DNA of 64,000 nt from Rugalucina vietnamica (Eukaryota; Mollusca; Bivalvia; Lucinida; Lucinidae). The position numbers were made by a program, and so were the translations under genes. The stretch spans positions 47,163,383-47,227,382 of the forward strand of contig OZ024879.1 of assembly GCA_964017185.1 (NCBI GenBank). The letters run 5' to 3'. The notes below the pieces were generated by a model, which saw only the letters and a program-made list of their open reading frames with translations, made no database searches and was not told the DNA's origin. Shown piece by piece: positions 55,243 to 64,000 of this stretch (within the stretch, counting starts at the first letter, position 1; each line of letters opens with the position of its first letter).

Positions 55243-56359
55243 GTATAAATAGACTGTAATTCAGACAATGCTTTCAGTCCATTGCATATTTTGTCATATT
55301 CTATGTCCTGGGGTTTTTCCCATTGAATAGTATGTTACTAAATTTAGAACTCTCTCTACCATTGAAATGTACGTTTACGACGAATTTTCTTCCTTTCTTA
55401 TTCATCATGTTCAGGATTGGCAAACGTAATTTTTGATAAAGTTCTTAGATCTATTAATCAGGATCTTATCGCCACACGTTGGATCATATCACATAATCTA
55501 ATTGAAATCTGTAATACCTGCTTCAACTCTAACCTACTGATCTGTCAGTTAAGTCTGTCAGTTAAGAGATGAAGGATTGCTCAAGAAAATGGTGCTATTT
55601 GGCTGACGTATGTTTTATACTTGATACCGTGGAAAGAATTCGTCATTTAAATGCTTAATTACTTATAGGGTTAAAGTGTCAGTAAATTTTCAATTAATTT
55701 TTTTCAATTTTGATAATTTTTGATATGTTTTAGTGCTTCGTTTGCCGAACAAGGATCTGTCGAAAACTTCCCTAAAGCATTACAGATAAACCAATTAAAG
55801 TCTAATTAAAATTTGACTTAAATGAGTGACAGTGATAAATATATATTTTTGCCCGCCTTCACACTCGAATTTAATGCGCAAAGTTCTGGAATTCCGGAAG
55901 TAAATAGAAACACGTGGTTAACAAAGTACATAATCGATTTTATTTACGGAGAGGCTACATAGGGGGAAATTTAGAAAGATACCTATACATGAAAGACCGA
56001 TCAAGAACTGTGGTCTGTAGCAATTCGGCATTCTCTATGATGCGTTACCCGAACGTTGGCACATTCATTTTTATGCCAACATCATGGCCACGACGTCATA
56101 TTTCATCCCTAAAGTAATTATGTGTTTGTGGTCAGCATTAATAAGGGGGGGGGGGGGGTTGCAATGAAATCAGAAAAAAAAACTTACGTTTACCGCAAAA
56201 ATTCTCAATGCCCGGGTTACTGAAAACGAGAATAAAGTGGTCTGTGGAGTATGAGCCATGTCGACCCGAAAACAACCGGAACTAAGTGTGTAAACCGGCT
56301 AACCGCCTAAGTTAAAGAGTAAACGTAGCTTGCATTCTTCGATTCACAACTCGTACAAC
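55243..56359. other. Intergenic, no gene seen
   Basis: AT-rich sequence between the 1.33-kb transposon and the CGTAT array. A 67-residue ORF at 55914 has no family features. Confidence 0.5.
56140..56158. repeat. Poly(G) tract
   Basis: AAGG followed by about 12 more G. Length is uncertain in most sequencing methods. Confidence 0.85.
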
Positions 56360-57640
56360 TGGCAGACTGAGGTGCTACAATTTTTACGAATACGTACCAT
56401 GACGCAGCAGTTCCGATACGCCGTGCATACGTCAATGGCATGTATAAGAATGCAACGCAGCAGGTACTCCCAATACGCTACGTAAACGTAACGATTAATA
56501 GCTTTGTCATATATTCACGTATCTGCGGCGTATAGCTCGCGCATCTACGATAATGTTGATACGACGAGGTCTGAGCCGTATTAGTTTGTTCAAGCGACGT
56601 ATCATACGGTTCCACGTACGTGTGACGTTCCTGAGCTTCGTTCCCGTGGCGTATCAGTGACTTATCTGTATTCGTATGGAATTTCACTTTCGTATGTACG
56701 GCGTATCAAGGCGTATGTGCTACGTACGTGTTACTTATGTATGGCGTATGAAGTGTGCGCGTGACGTATCTACGGCGTATGTACTACGTTCTATTCGTAT
56801 CTGCGGCGTATCTGTTCTGTACCATTTGCTTTTCAAAATCTATGAGAACAAACGGTTGTGTTCACTTTGTTCATGCAATTTGCACATAGTATCAATTATC
56901 AGAGGTCGAAGATGCCACAGGAGAAATCAGGATAATCTAGATTAACACCGAAGAAAACAAACACAAGGGGGTGACATCTCCAAGCTCCCAATACTGGTCT
57001 AAAGACGAAATGAACAAAATCAGAGGCTACACCAAGCGTAGCCTTGAAAGAACCCTAAGGTACCCCGGACCGTGAGAAACATCTGATACATGACTTCGGA
57101 AAAAAACAAACATTTATAAAGAAGCATTAAGATACGCCACAAAATATCCCTAATACTCCGTATACGTCACACATACTCCACAGCAGCGAAACGTACATAG
57201 CACATACGCCATTGATACGCGAGATACGCCACACGCACGTCGCTGATACGCCGTAGATACGAAAAGAGAGTCGAGGATACGCCACACATACGTCTCACAT
57301 ACGTAGCAGATACGAAAGGTACGCTGTACATACGCCACGGTTACGTGGCATGTTACCCGCGACGTACGTGTGGCGTATCAGGAGTATGAGCTACGTATCT
57401 AAGGCGTATCTGCCACGTTGCTTTCGTATGTACGGCGTATGTTTGACGTATGTACGGCGTATCGGACCTGCCACGTACGTCAGCGGCTACAAATTTTTAA
57501 GTGCACACATAAAAAAACGTAGCATCTCGGCGTATGAGCTACGTATCGTGGAGTATGAGCTACGTATGCTCACGTGTGTACGACGTACGCGTGACGGACC
57601 TTTCGTATATTGCTACGCCGTAGATACGTGAGTCGATACG
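56360..57640. repeat. Degenerate array of CGTAT / ATACG motifs with strand switches
   Basis: Motifs such as TACGGCGTATG, GTGCTACGTACG and TCTGCGGCGTATC crowd 56,520-56,830 and 57,350-57,620. Their complements (GATACGCCACACATACG) crowd 57,130-57,345, with GGTTACGTGGC near the turning point about 57,345. The spacing is irregular, about 10-30 bp. A non-array stretch (about 56,830-57,130) interrupts it. A weaker patch lies at 58,200-58,300. ORFs through it give VWR/TYV-rich peptides on both strands, typical of repeat artefacts. Confidence 0.8.
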
Positions 57641-57767
57641 CAATAGTATGACAGCGGTCTAAGTAATACATCACCTAGAAACGGTGTATATATAATTTAT
57701 TTGTTTGAGTGTTGCTCTTGTGTCACCAAACTGCATTTACTAATTTTATAAGCAATTTATACATATA

Positions 57768-58028
57768 TGGCCCTTCGCATGAGAAAACCCAATAATCTAT
57801 GATTTCGATCAGCTTTGACACAAACTGGCCTGTACAACCACGTGCACAGAAGAAGGCACAGAGAAGCTTGAAATTTTGGATGTTAGAAGAAGAGGGATAG
57901 CACTTTCAGTGTAGCGAAAACAAAGGTGCTGATCAACTACATATATGATATACTGGGAAGCTGATCTGCGCTTTTGCTTTCGCATATGCAGATTGTTTTG
58001 TTTTGATTTTTTTCTTATGTTGCAGCTC
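57768..58028. mobile_element. MITE-1 copy, diverged
   Basis: It carries the ordered blocks TTTCGATCAGCTTTGACACAA, CTGGCCTGTACA, AGTGTAGCGAAAACAAAGG and CTTTCGCATATGCAGATTG. The palindrome is replaced by CTACATATATGATATACTGG. Confidence 0.72.
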
Positions 58029-58978
58029 ATATAAATCAGTCGTTACCATAAAATAATCCCTTTAAATAAGATTTATTTTACAAACTTATGTTTTGAAATT
58101 CAATTGATTTCTAAGCGACCAAAATTCAAAACGATCAAAGCCTCAGTACAAAGGTAGCATTTGCGGTCTATCATTCTAAAGAAGGCGGCCACACATATTG
58201 TGACTAGTCACACCTACGCCACAGGACCGCCAGAGGTACGTCGTACGTACGCAGCTGGAGCAAGATACGTCGATCCATGGTCTCAGCGTATCAAGTCAAT
58301 TCAACGTATGCAAGGAAAGACTAGAAAGAAACAGTATTACACACAAGTAGCTCGACAATGACCACAGTCAGATCAAAGACCGAATAAGTATCGATATTGA
58401 CATGCGCACGTCACTGATACCTGTCAGTAGCATTACGACTCGTCGAGCCATATTTACTAGGGGTTCATTCACTTTGCACGCGACCCACTGCGATTCATAG
58501 CTCCATGAACATCAGAAAAATGTAATTCATTTCTTAAATAATGGATTCATAACATTTAATAAACATATCAAATCATATTGTTCATGTATCATAGATTGAC
58601 CTTTACATGGATCTAGAAAAAGCCTCTGTGGTGTTATTTTGCCAGGCCAAACATGGCCATGTGTTCCACCCCCTGCTTCTCTAGATCTTCGGGCTAGACA
58701 TTAAACCAAGATCCCGTCCTCGTGCGACCATAGCTGTTGACTGGGACGTAAAAACCAAATAATCAAATCAACTGAATGCACATGACTGTACCATATCTAC
58801 TGTCAATATCCTTTTATCATTTGGTCTTCCGATCAAAATGATGAGTTTTCTAACAAAAAACTTGTATCCCTGGGTTTCAGCATATCGCTATTAGCGTTTC
58901 CTGTTGGTGTACGGATTTGGAATTTAATTGTTTTAGTTCCTCTGCATTTTTCCGTTTTTACCTTTTAAATGTTCCTTA

Positions 58979-59155
58979 CGTTCTAAGTAATGTCGGGACG
59001 GAGTCACCGCTTCCGGGGTTTTAACCAGCACTCTGGGATGTTAATTAATGTGTATTACTCAAGGACAATACTATGCCACCAGTGGGGATCGAACAAAAGG
59101 AGCTCTCCACACGGAGTCCGATGCTCTATCAGAACGCCACTGCGCTCCCCTACTT
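58979..59155 (-). mobile_element. tRNA-derived SINE (family 2), antisense, decayed
   Basis: Same layout as 19470-19680: GTGGGGATCGAACAAAAGGAG near 59086 is the B-box complement, and GGAGTCCGATGCTCTATC near 59120 is the anticodon and D-arm region. It is more diverged. The 63-residue ORF across it is not a gene. Confidence 0.65.
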
Positions 59156-59490
59156 TTTGGAGTCAACCACACACGTTCTAACTAAGAAAATGAATACCCA
59201 CACTTTATGTTTTCGTTCTTAAATAACGAAGTTATAGGCGTTTGAATTTCTGAAGTGATACATCTTTAATAGTATCAAGTAAATGGAAACGCCAGAAGTA
59301 ATCCAAAATCTACAGTGAAGTCATTCACTAGTGACTTTTGATATCAGTGCGATTTGATACCAGTGAAATTTCATATCAATGAAAATACCAATTTTATCAA
59401 GTTTTGATATACACTGATTTTCACTGTAAAGTATAAAATAACATCATTTATTTCACTTTTATAGAATGAACTTGGTGGAGCCATATTTTG

Positions 59491-59845
59491 CTGTGTTCTA
59501 ACACAGTGTCGTCACTATACAGGCCGGTGGATCCCGGTTTTACTTCGGTAAACCCAGATGTTAAGCCGGATGGTTGTCAACGATGGTGTCGGTGACGACC
59601 GGGCCCAAAACCGGCTTCACGGTGGGCAAACTTTTAAAGGAGTTCCAGTGAAGGCACAGCTTGTCGTCTTAATTTCCCCCAGTTTACGATGAATCATCCC
59701 GGTTTATCATGCTCGAACGCTTTGTCCCGGTGTCGCCCAGTTCTGCACCGGAATGTCCCGGCTTGCCACGCATGTCCATGGTGGCGCTATGGTTCCATCC
59801 CAGTCCTCGTTAACCGTAGATAATCCGGGACAGTTAGAACATGGC
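59491..59845. mobile_element. GC-richer element with TGTTCTAAC ends (tentative)
   Basis: GCTGTGTTCTAACACAGTG at left and ACAGTTAGAACATGGC at right form short inverted ends around a sequence rich in CCCGG and GGTTT blocks (about 59,520-59,830). The base composition is clearly higher in G+C than the neighbours. No ORF; the class is unknown. Confidence 0.5.
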
Positions 59846-60709
59846 TTAAGCATCGAGCACTAAATTAGCACCGTACTTCTTTGCCTAAAAGAATAATATA
59901 ATGTAACTATAAGTTTAATGAGGTAATCTTGTGCAAACGAGCAAAACTAGTGGTAGAGGACAATAACTACGATAACTACTTCCACCGTGCAGTGTTCTTC
60001 AACATAACAAGGCATTTTTATGCTTCGCATAATATTGGTTGACACCCAGAAACCTAGGAACCGCTGGCGTCGTCCCAACATGACTGAAAAATTGTTGATA
60101 GTGACATGAAGTCAGAACCAAACAAAACCCAATACTACCTTCTCTCTAAGACTCTTGCGCGATGGATCCGTTAGGTCGCACAATAAAGGATGACATTTAT
60201 TTTATCTAGACATTGTTGCTTTTCTTCTAAAGTTTTGAATAAGTTTTATCCCGTTTTAGTATATGTTAAAATAAATGCCTTTCAACATATTTTAAATAAT
60301 TAAAGAAACTTGCAGTCATACCGGTCCTACTATCATTCCAGGCCTGTATTCGCCGGTATGTATTGATATTTAACGTCCAATTCAACACTCGAGAAGAGAC
60401 CCCCGCCTCAAACTGATTTAGGATCGCCAGCAATATTGTGAAACCCTACTTTTGGTAGACATTCTTCAAAAAGTAAGAAAGAAAAAGGGGGCTTAGAGCA
60501 GATGTATCCGACGAGGGCATATCATGACTTCCAAATGCTTTGAAGAAGTCAAATCAATTGGAGGCACCGTCCCGACATCACCGTAGCTGTTGAATGTGAC
60601 GTAAAGCAACAAACAAAACTGTTTAACTCGTTGAGCAAGACCGTAACTTAAGTTAGGTAGAGAATGGTCAAATGGCACTCCAAATTACCACCATTATTTC
60701 TGAGACTAA

Positions 60710-60714
<5 letters not shown>

Positions 60715-60757
<43 letters not shown>
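60715..60757. repeat. Poly(A) tract
   Basis: About 43 A residues. It could be a retroposon tail, but no clear SINE body precedes it. Confidence 0.95.
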
Positions 60758-60949
60758 ACACGAAATAACCTACCTACTAGTAAATGACCAATAGATTTCA
60801 TCGAACCACTTAGGTATAAAATGACAAAATTAGTTACGAACTGACCATCTAGTACCCAGATAGCTAGGGTGGAAATGATGAAAGTGGTTACGAAATGAAC
60901 AAAAATGTGTACGGAAAGACCGAAGTTGTTTTCAAAATGACATGGGTTC

Positions 60950-60963
60950 GAAAAAAAATAATA

Positions 60964-60997
<34 letters not shown>

Positions 60998-61019
60998 AAA
61001 AAAAAACAAAAAAAAAAAC
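60950..61019. repeat. Impure poly(A) tract
   Basis: A run with a few T, C and G. The Phe-rich minus-strand ORFs through it are artefacts. Confidence 0.95.
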
Positions 61020-62454
61020 AGAACATTCGGGTACGAAACGATTGGAAACCATAGTGAAAATAAATGAAAATGTATCAATGAAAACTTTACCTCAGCCCTC
61101 TCAATAGGTCTTGGCAGAATCTGTGTCTGGCTTTCACTTACAATGCCTAAAACGATAAAATCATGCAATATGACCTGGTATGTATAACATGAATGCATTA
61201 TTGTTACCGGTTATATGCATTGAAAAGTGTGATGAACTGTGGTCAGCTCGACACTGTTATTTCCCTTTGAGAAGCGAATACTTGTCATGAGTAGTGTCAA
61301 TACCCGTATCGAACCTCAAATGAAATAGATCTACAGTACATGTACATATAATAAAATCGTGTCTCTATACCACTTTCAACTGTTATACAATATCTAAATT
61401 GGAGGTGGACAAGGTGCTATTGTACAGATTTATATATACACCCATCCATATGGCATCTCAGTGGCTCCTTAAACAGAATGCGTAAAGCGAAATCCAAAAT
61501 ATACATGAGTGGTATTATTTAGTTTTATGTTTGAAAAACAGAACTGACACTGTACCCTTACCAAATGTCTAGAAGTTTTGAACTCGCCTCGTCATGGGAC
61601 CTGCATAACATTCCTCCTATTCCCCGCTCCCCATCTCGACAATATTCCATTGGAGAATCACTGGATTTTAATATTGTTTTGCTTTCGCATTCAGGAATTG
61701 ACGAACCGCTCATGGCTATTTGTTGTTTACATTTTATTGATGACGCGTGACTATGTGAGTGCGCAAGCCTACTACGGTACCCCGCCTTAAGTCACGCCTA
61801 AAACTCTTTATAATATTTGCGGTAGAATCGAAAAATGTAAATGAAGCAAAATTAAGGTATTTCCCTTAATTTAAGCCCAAATTAAGCCGCATAAATGAGA
61901 ATTTTAATGCCCATGTTTAGGCACCATTTTAGCACAAAACTGATGACCAAAAAAAATTTTTTTTCACATATAAAATTGATTGAAAATGTACTGTGACTTT
62001 AAGGTATTCTTCCGAAACAAGTCGTCACTATAAACCGACAGAAATATGAATTATCATAGAGAAGGACGCAAAAATTTCAATGCGATTTGCATTGCATTCT
62101 CCCCGGCATGAAACTGTGCTATGGTGCGCATATAGCATTGCATTTCCATCTATTTCAAAGTTTGGTCATAAGGAAACTTACATCTTTTTTATGTACACAC
62201 GTTTAAGTATATATATAAATCTACCCTGTAAAAATCGGGGGTACGTATGCATGCGTATATAAGAATGTAACCCAGACGTATTAAATCTTAAACAACACAT
62301 ATCATGAAGTACAGTGTCAAGAATTAATCATTTTGATATTAACACCACAATAAATCATCTTTAAATTCTGAGAAAATATACATATCAGACTTTTGAAACC
62401 TTTGAAGGCGAAATATTAGGAAACACTACCCATATTGTTGAAAAACCACCCAAG
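61020..62454. other. Intergenic, one small ORF noted
   Basis: A 61-residue plus-strand ORF at 61565-61750 (start MSRSFELASSWDLHN) has protein-like composition but no homologue I recognise and no splice partner, so it is not called as a gene. Confidence 0.4.
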
Positions 62455-62590
62455 AAACCTCCGTGGCGCAGTGGTTATGTCACTCGCCTTGTAAACAAGG
62501 GGTCGCAGGTTCGATCCCGGGATTCTCCAGTCCGTCGGATGGGACTGTAAACCTTAGCTGTTGGTGGGACATTAAACCCCAATTAACCAC
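62455..62590 (+). mobile_element. tRNA-derived SINE (family 3)
   Basis: CCTCCGTGGCGCAGTGGTTA (A-box) and GGTCGCAGGTTCGATCCCGG (B-box) give a tRNA-like head, followed by a tail with GCTGTTGGTGGGACATTAAA. The anticodon stem cannot be paired properly around CCTTGTAAACAAGG in a normal 7-nt loop, so I treat it as a SINE rather than a tRNA gene. Confidence 0.65.
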
Positions 62591-62720
62591 CCAACTGATT
62601 CCGGGTTGGTTAGAGTTTGCTCTAAAGAAAAGACAACTACCCTCAGTACTGATAAACAAAATGATTCCAGGTTTTGTCAGATGTTGCCATCACTCAGAAT
62701 CAAAGGTTATACTAACAAAT

Positions 62721-63142
62721 GAACCGCCTCATTTGAAAACCAGCAATTTGCATATGCGAAAACAAAGACACACTCAACTTTGCAGTTAATGGACACTGAT
62801 CACATAGATCAGCGCCTTTGTTTTCGCTATTCGAGTAGTGCAATTTCTCTTCTACTTGTATCCAGAGTTTCAAGCTTCTAATCCGCTTCTGTGACTGTAC
62901 AGGCCGATTTGTGTTGGATCTGGGGCCAGTTGTTCAAAACAAACGACGTCGTTAGTTAACGTTTCGTCAAAATTTCAAACATTAATATTACAAATACGCT
63001 GTTATTTTTTGTATAACAGTGTATTTGTTACTTTAGCTGATATTTGCTTAACAAATTTATGTCTTAACGATATCGTTAAGCTAACGATGCTTTGAACAAC
63101 TGGTCGTTAATCCAGATCGTTGGTTTTCTCGTTCGAAGGCTC
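62721..63142. mobile_element. MITE-1 copy interrupted by a CCAGTTGTTC-ended MITE
   Basis: GAACCGCCTC at 62721 to GGCTC at 63138-63142. The host sequence continues from GTTGGATCTGG to GATCGTTGGTTTTCTCG across the inserted 62926-63103. Confidence 0.78.
62926..63103. mobile_element. 178-bp MITE with CCAGTTGTTCAAA ends
   Basis: Perfect 13-bp terminal inverted repeats CCAGTTGTTCAAA and TTTGAACAACTGG, with further inverted GTTAACG and CGATATCG blocks. It is inserted in a MITE-1 copy and has no ORF. Confidence 0.85.
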
Positions 63143-63221
63143 AAATTTATCGATCATAAAACAGCTTTTAATAATCATAAATCGCTGACTCACACAGGCT
63201 CGGTAATTGCTTGATAATTTG

Positions 63222-63288
63222 AGCTGCCTCGTGGGAAAACCAACAATCTGTATATGCGAAAACAAAGGCGCAGATCAGCGAAGCCGAG
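63222..63288. mobile_element. MITE-1 fragment
   Basis: Only the end GAGCTGCCTCGTGGGAAAACC through AAAACAAAGGCGCAGATCAG is left. It is then cut by another repeat (AAGCCGAGTGAGCAGC). Confidence 0.72.
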
Positions 63289-63445
63289 TGAGCAGCTATT
63301 TCCTCAATAGGCGGCCACTTATTTCCTGAGCATAACTGAAAATATGAAAAAGTACATTAGGTGCAACAGGTGCAAACAGCACAAAATATCAACCCCAAAC
63401 ATAAAACAATAAGAACCACAACAGAAGTATCGCTTTGGAATGAAG
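63289..63445. repeat. Dispersed repeat fragment
   Basis: GCAGCTATTTCCTCAATAGG, CAACAGCACAAAATATC and AGAACCACAACAGAAGTATC match the 39,900-40,025 portion of the family. Confidence 0.7.
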
Positions 63446-63544
63446 CACACAACTTCAGTAGCAGCATTTAGGCAATGACGAATGGATATTGCTATATAAT
63501 GGCGTCCTGTTAGTTAACGTTGTTCGCACGTCTCTTGTCGTTTT

Positions 63545-63585
63545 TAGCTCACCTGAGCCGAAGGCTCACAGGTGAGCTTAAAGGG
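63545..63585. mobile_element. AGCTCACC-type element terminus with hairpin
   Basis: TTAGCTCACCTGAGCCGAAG followed by GCTCACAGGTGAGCTTAA forms a hairpin identical in type to the right end at about 36,490-36,525. The element body to its right is not recognisable. Confidence 0.72.
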
Positions 63586-63707
63586 AAACATTACTAATTG
63601 ATTCCCGCATATGATTTTCATTAAACGGTGCATGCTTCAAGATGATTGTATCCTTGGACTAAAATCGAAGTAAAAATGGGTGGTCACCGGCCTCGTTTCC
63701 ATGGTAT

Positions 63708-64000
63708 CAAAAGGTACAAGTAGGCAAAGATCAGGAAAAGGCGCAATCAGAAAAAGATTCCCACTCCAAAAACCGAGGTGGGAAAAAACCAAACCAACAA
63801 TCAGGTACTTATACCATGAAACATATCGTAAGCCGAATGAGCAGCTATTTTCCCAATAGGTGGCCACTCAGTTACCTTAACTTAACTAAAATTATGAAAA
63901 CACACATAAGGCGCCAACAGCACAAAAAAGTTTTTAAAACTTTTTGGTTGTTTCTCGTGCATTTCAGAAAACCGCACTTGTAGCGGACATGCGTTTTAAT
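63708..64000. repeat. Dispersed repeat copy at the window edge
   Basis: From AAAGGTACAAGTAGGCAAAG through GCGCAATCAGAAAAAGATTC to CATAAGGCGCCAACAGCAC it closely matches 39774-39980. It continues in changed form to the end of the window. Confidence 0.78.

Noticed and set aside
56478-57631. ORFs with VWR/TYV-rich peptides on both strands
   Set aside because: They follow the CGTAT-type repeat in several frames and both strands, so they are repeat artefacts.
60706-61198. Phe-rich minus-strand and Lys-rich plus-strand ORFs
   Set aside because: Translation of poly(A)/poly(T) tracts.
61565-61750. 61-residue ORF with plausible composition
   Set aside because: Short, isolated, and without homologue or gene structure. 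It could be chance.
62455-62530. Possible tRNA gene
   Set aside because: A- and B-boxes are present but the anticodon and acceptor stems do not pair properly, and a SINE tail follows.

Overview
The window looks like animal nuclear DNA, most likely from a bivalve mollusc. This is inferred from B-box/NHL-type proteins in multiple copies, AT-rich intergenic DNA, poly(A)-tailed tRNA-derived SINEs, and very dense short foldback elements. Nothing suggests a prokaryote: there are no operons, no Shine-Dalgarno sites and no CRISPR array. Genes are sparse. I support two intact single-exon genes for RING-less B-box/beta-propeller (TRIM-like) proteins, one intact single-exon class A GPCR, and the last two exons of an unrecognised gene entering from the left. 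There is also a dead copy of the TRIM-like gene, a dead copy of the GPCR, a remnant exon and a LINE remnant. Most of the rest is transposable elements and tandem repeats.

Positions 1-25.5 kb form a tandemly duplicated locus. Unit A (1 to about 9.1 kb), partial unit B (about 10.7-14.9 kb) and unit C (about 17.9-25.5 kb) share flanks and order. In A and C this is a spacer, a MITE, an exon reading ALEEE, more spacer, and then a TRIM-like gene on the minus strand. Decay is reciprocal. Unit A keeps the terminal exons of the upstream gene (1310-1372 and 3635-3733) but its TRIM-like gene (8322-9079) is a remnant. Unit C keeps a full TRIM-like gene (22929-24635) but its exon (18305-18349) is damaged. 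Unit B holds the other full TRIM-like gene (12270-13979). Insertions unique to one unit leave empty sites in the others, so transposons can be ordered in time.

Positions 25.5-37 kb are repeats: adjacent MITEs, a minisatellite of about 51 units of 32 bp (28071-29705) with a 480-bp higher-order repeat, a GA/GACA microsatellite, and a large composite element with AGCTCACC-type ends (about 32.87-36.53 kb).

Positions 38.4-51.8 kb hold an inverted segmental duplication. The intact GPCR (46527-47891, plus strand) and DNA near 51.1-51.8 kb are mirrored on the minus strand by a broken GPCR (40740 to 39345) and DNA at 39175-38455. A LINE endonuclease/RT remnant (41575-43195) lies between the arms.

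Positions 52-64 kb have no gene I can support. They contain a second 1.33-kb foldback-ended transposon, a strange array built from CGTAT-type motifs (56.36-57.64 kb), SINEs, and more MITEs.

The dominant element, called MITE-1 here, is a foldback of about 235 bp with ends GAGCC/GGCTC, 4-bp A/T target duplications and a long central palindrome. It occurs about 28 times. Its palindrome arms change together between copies, which is the most unusual structural signal in the window.
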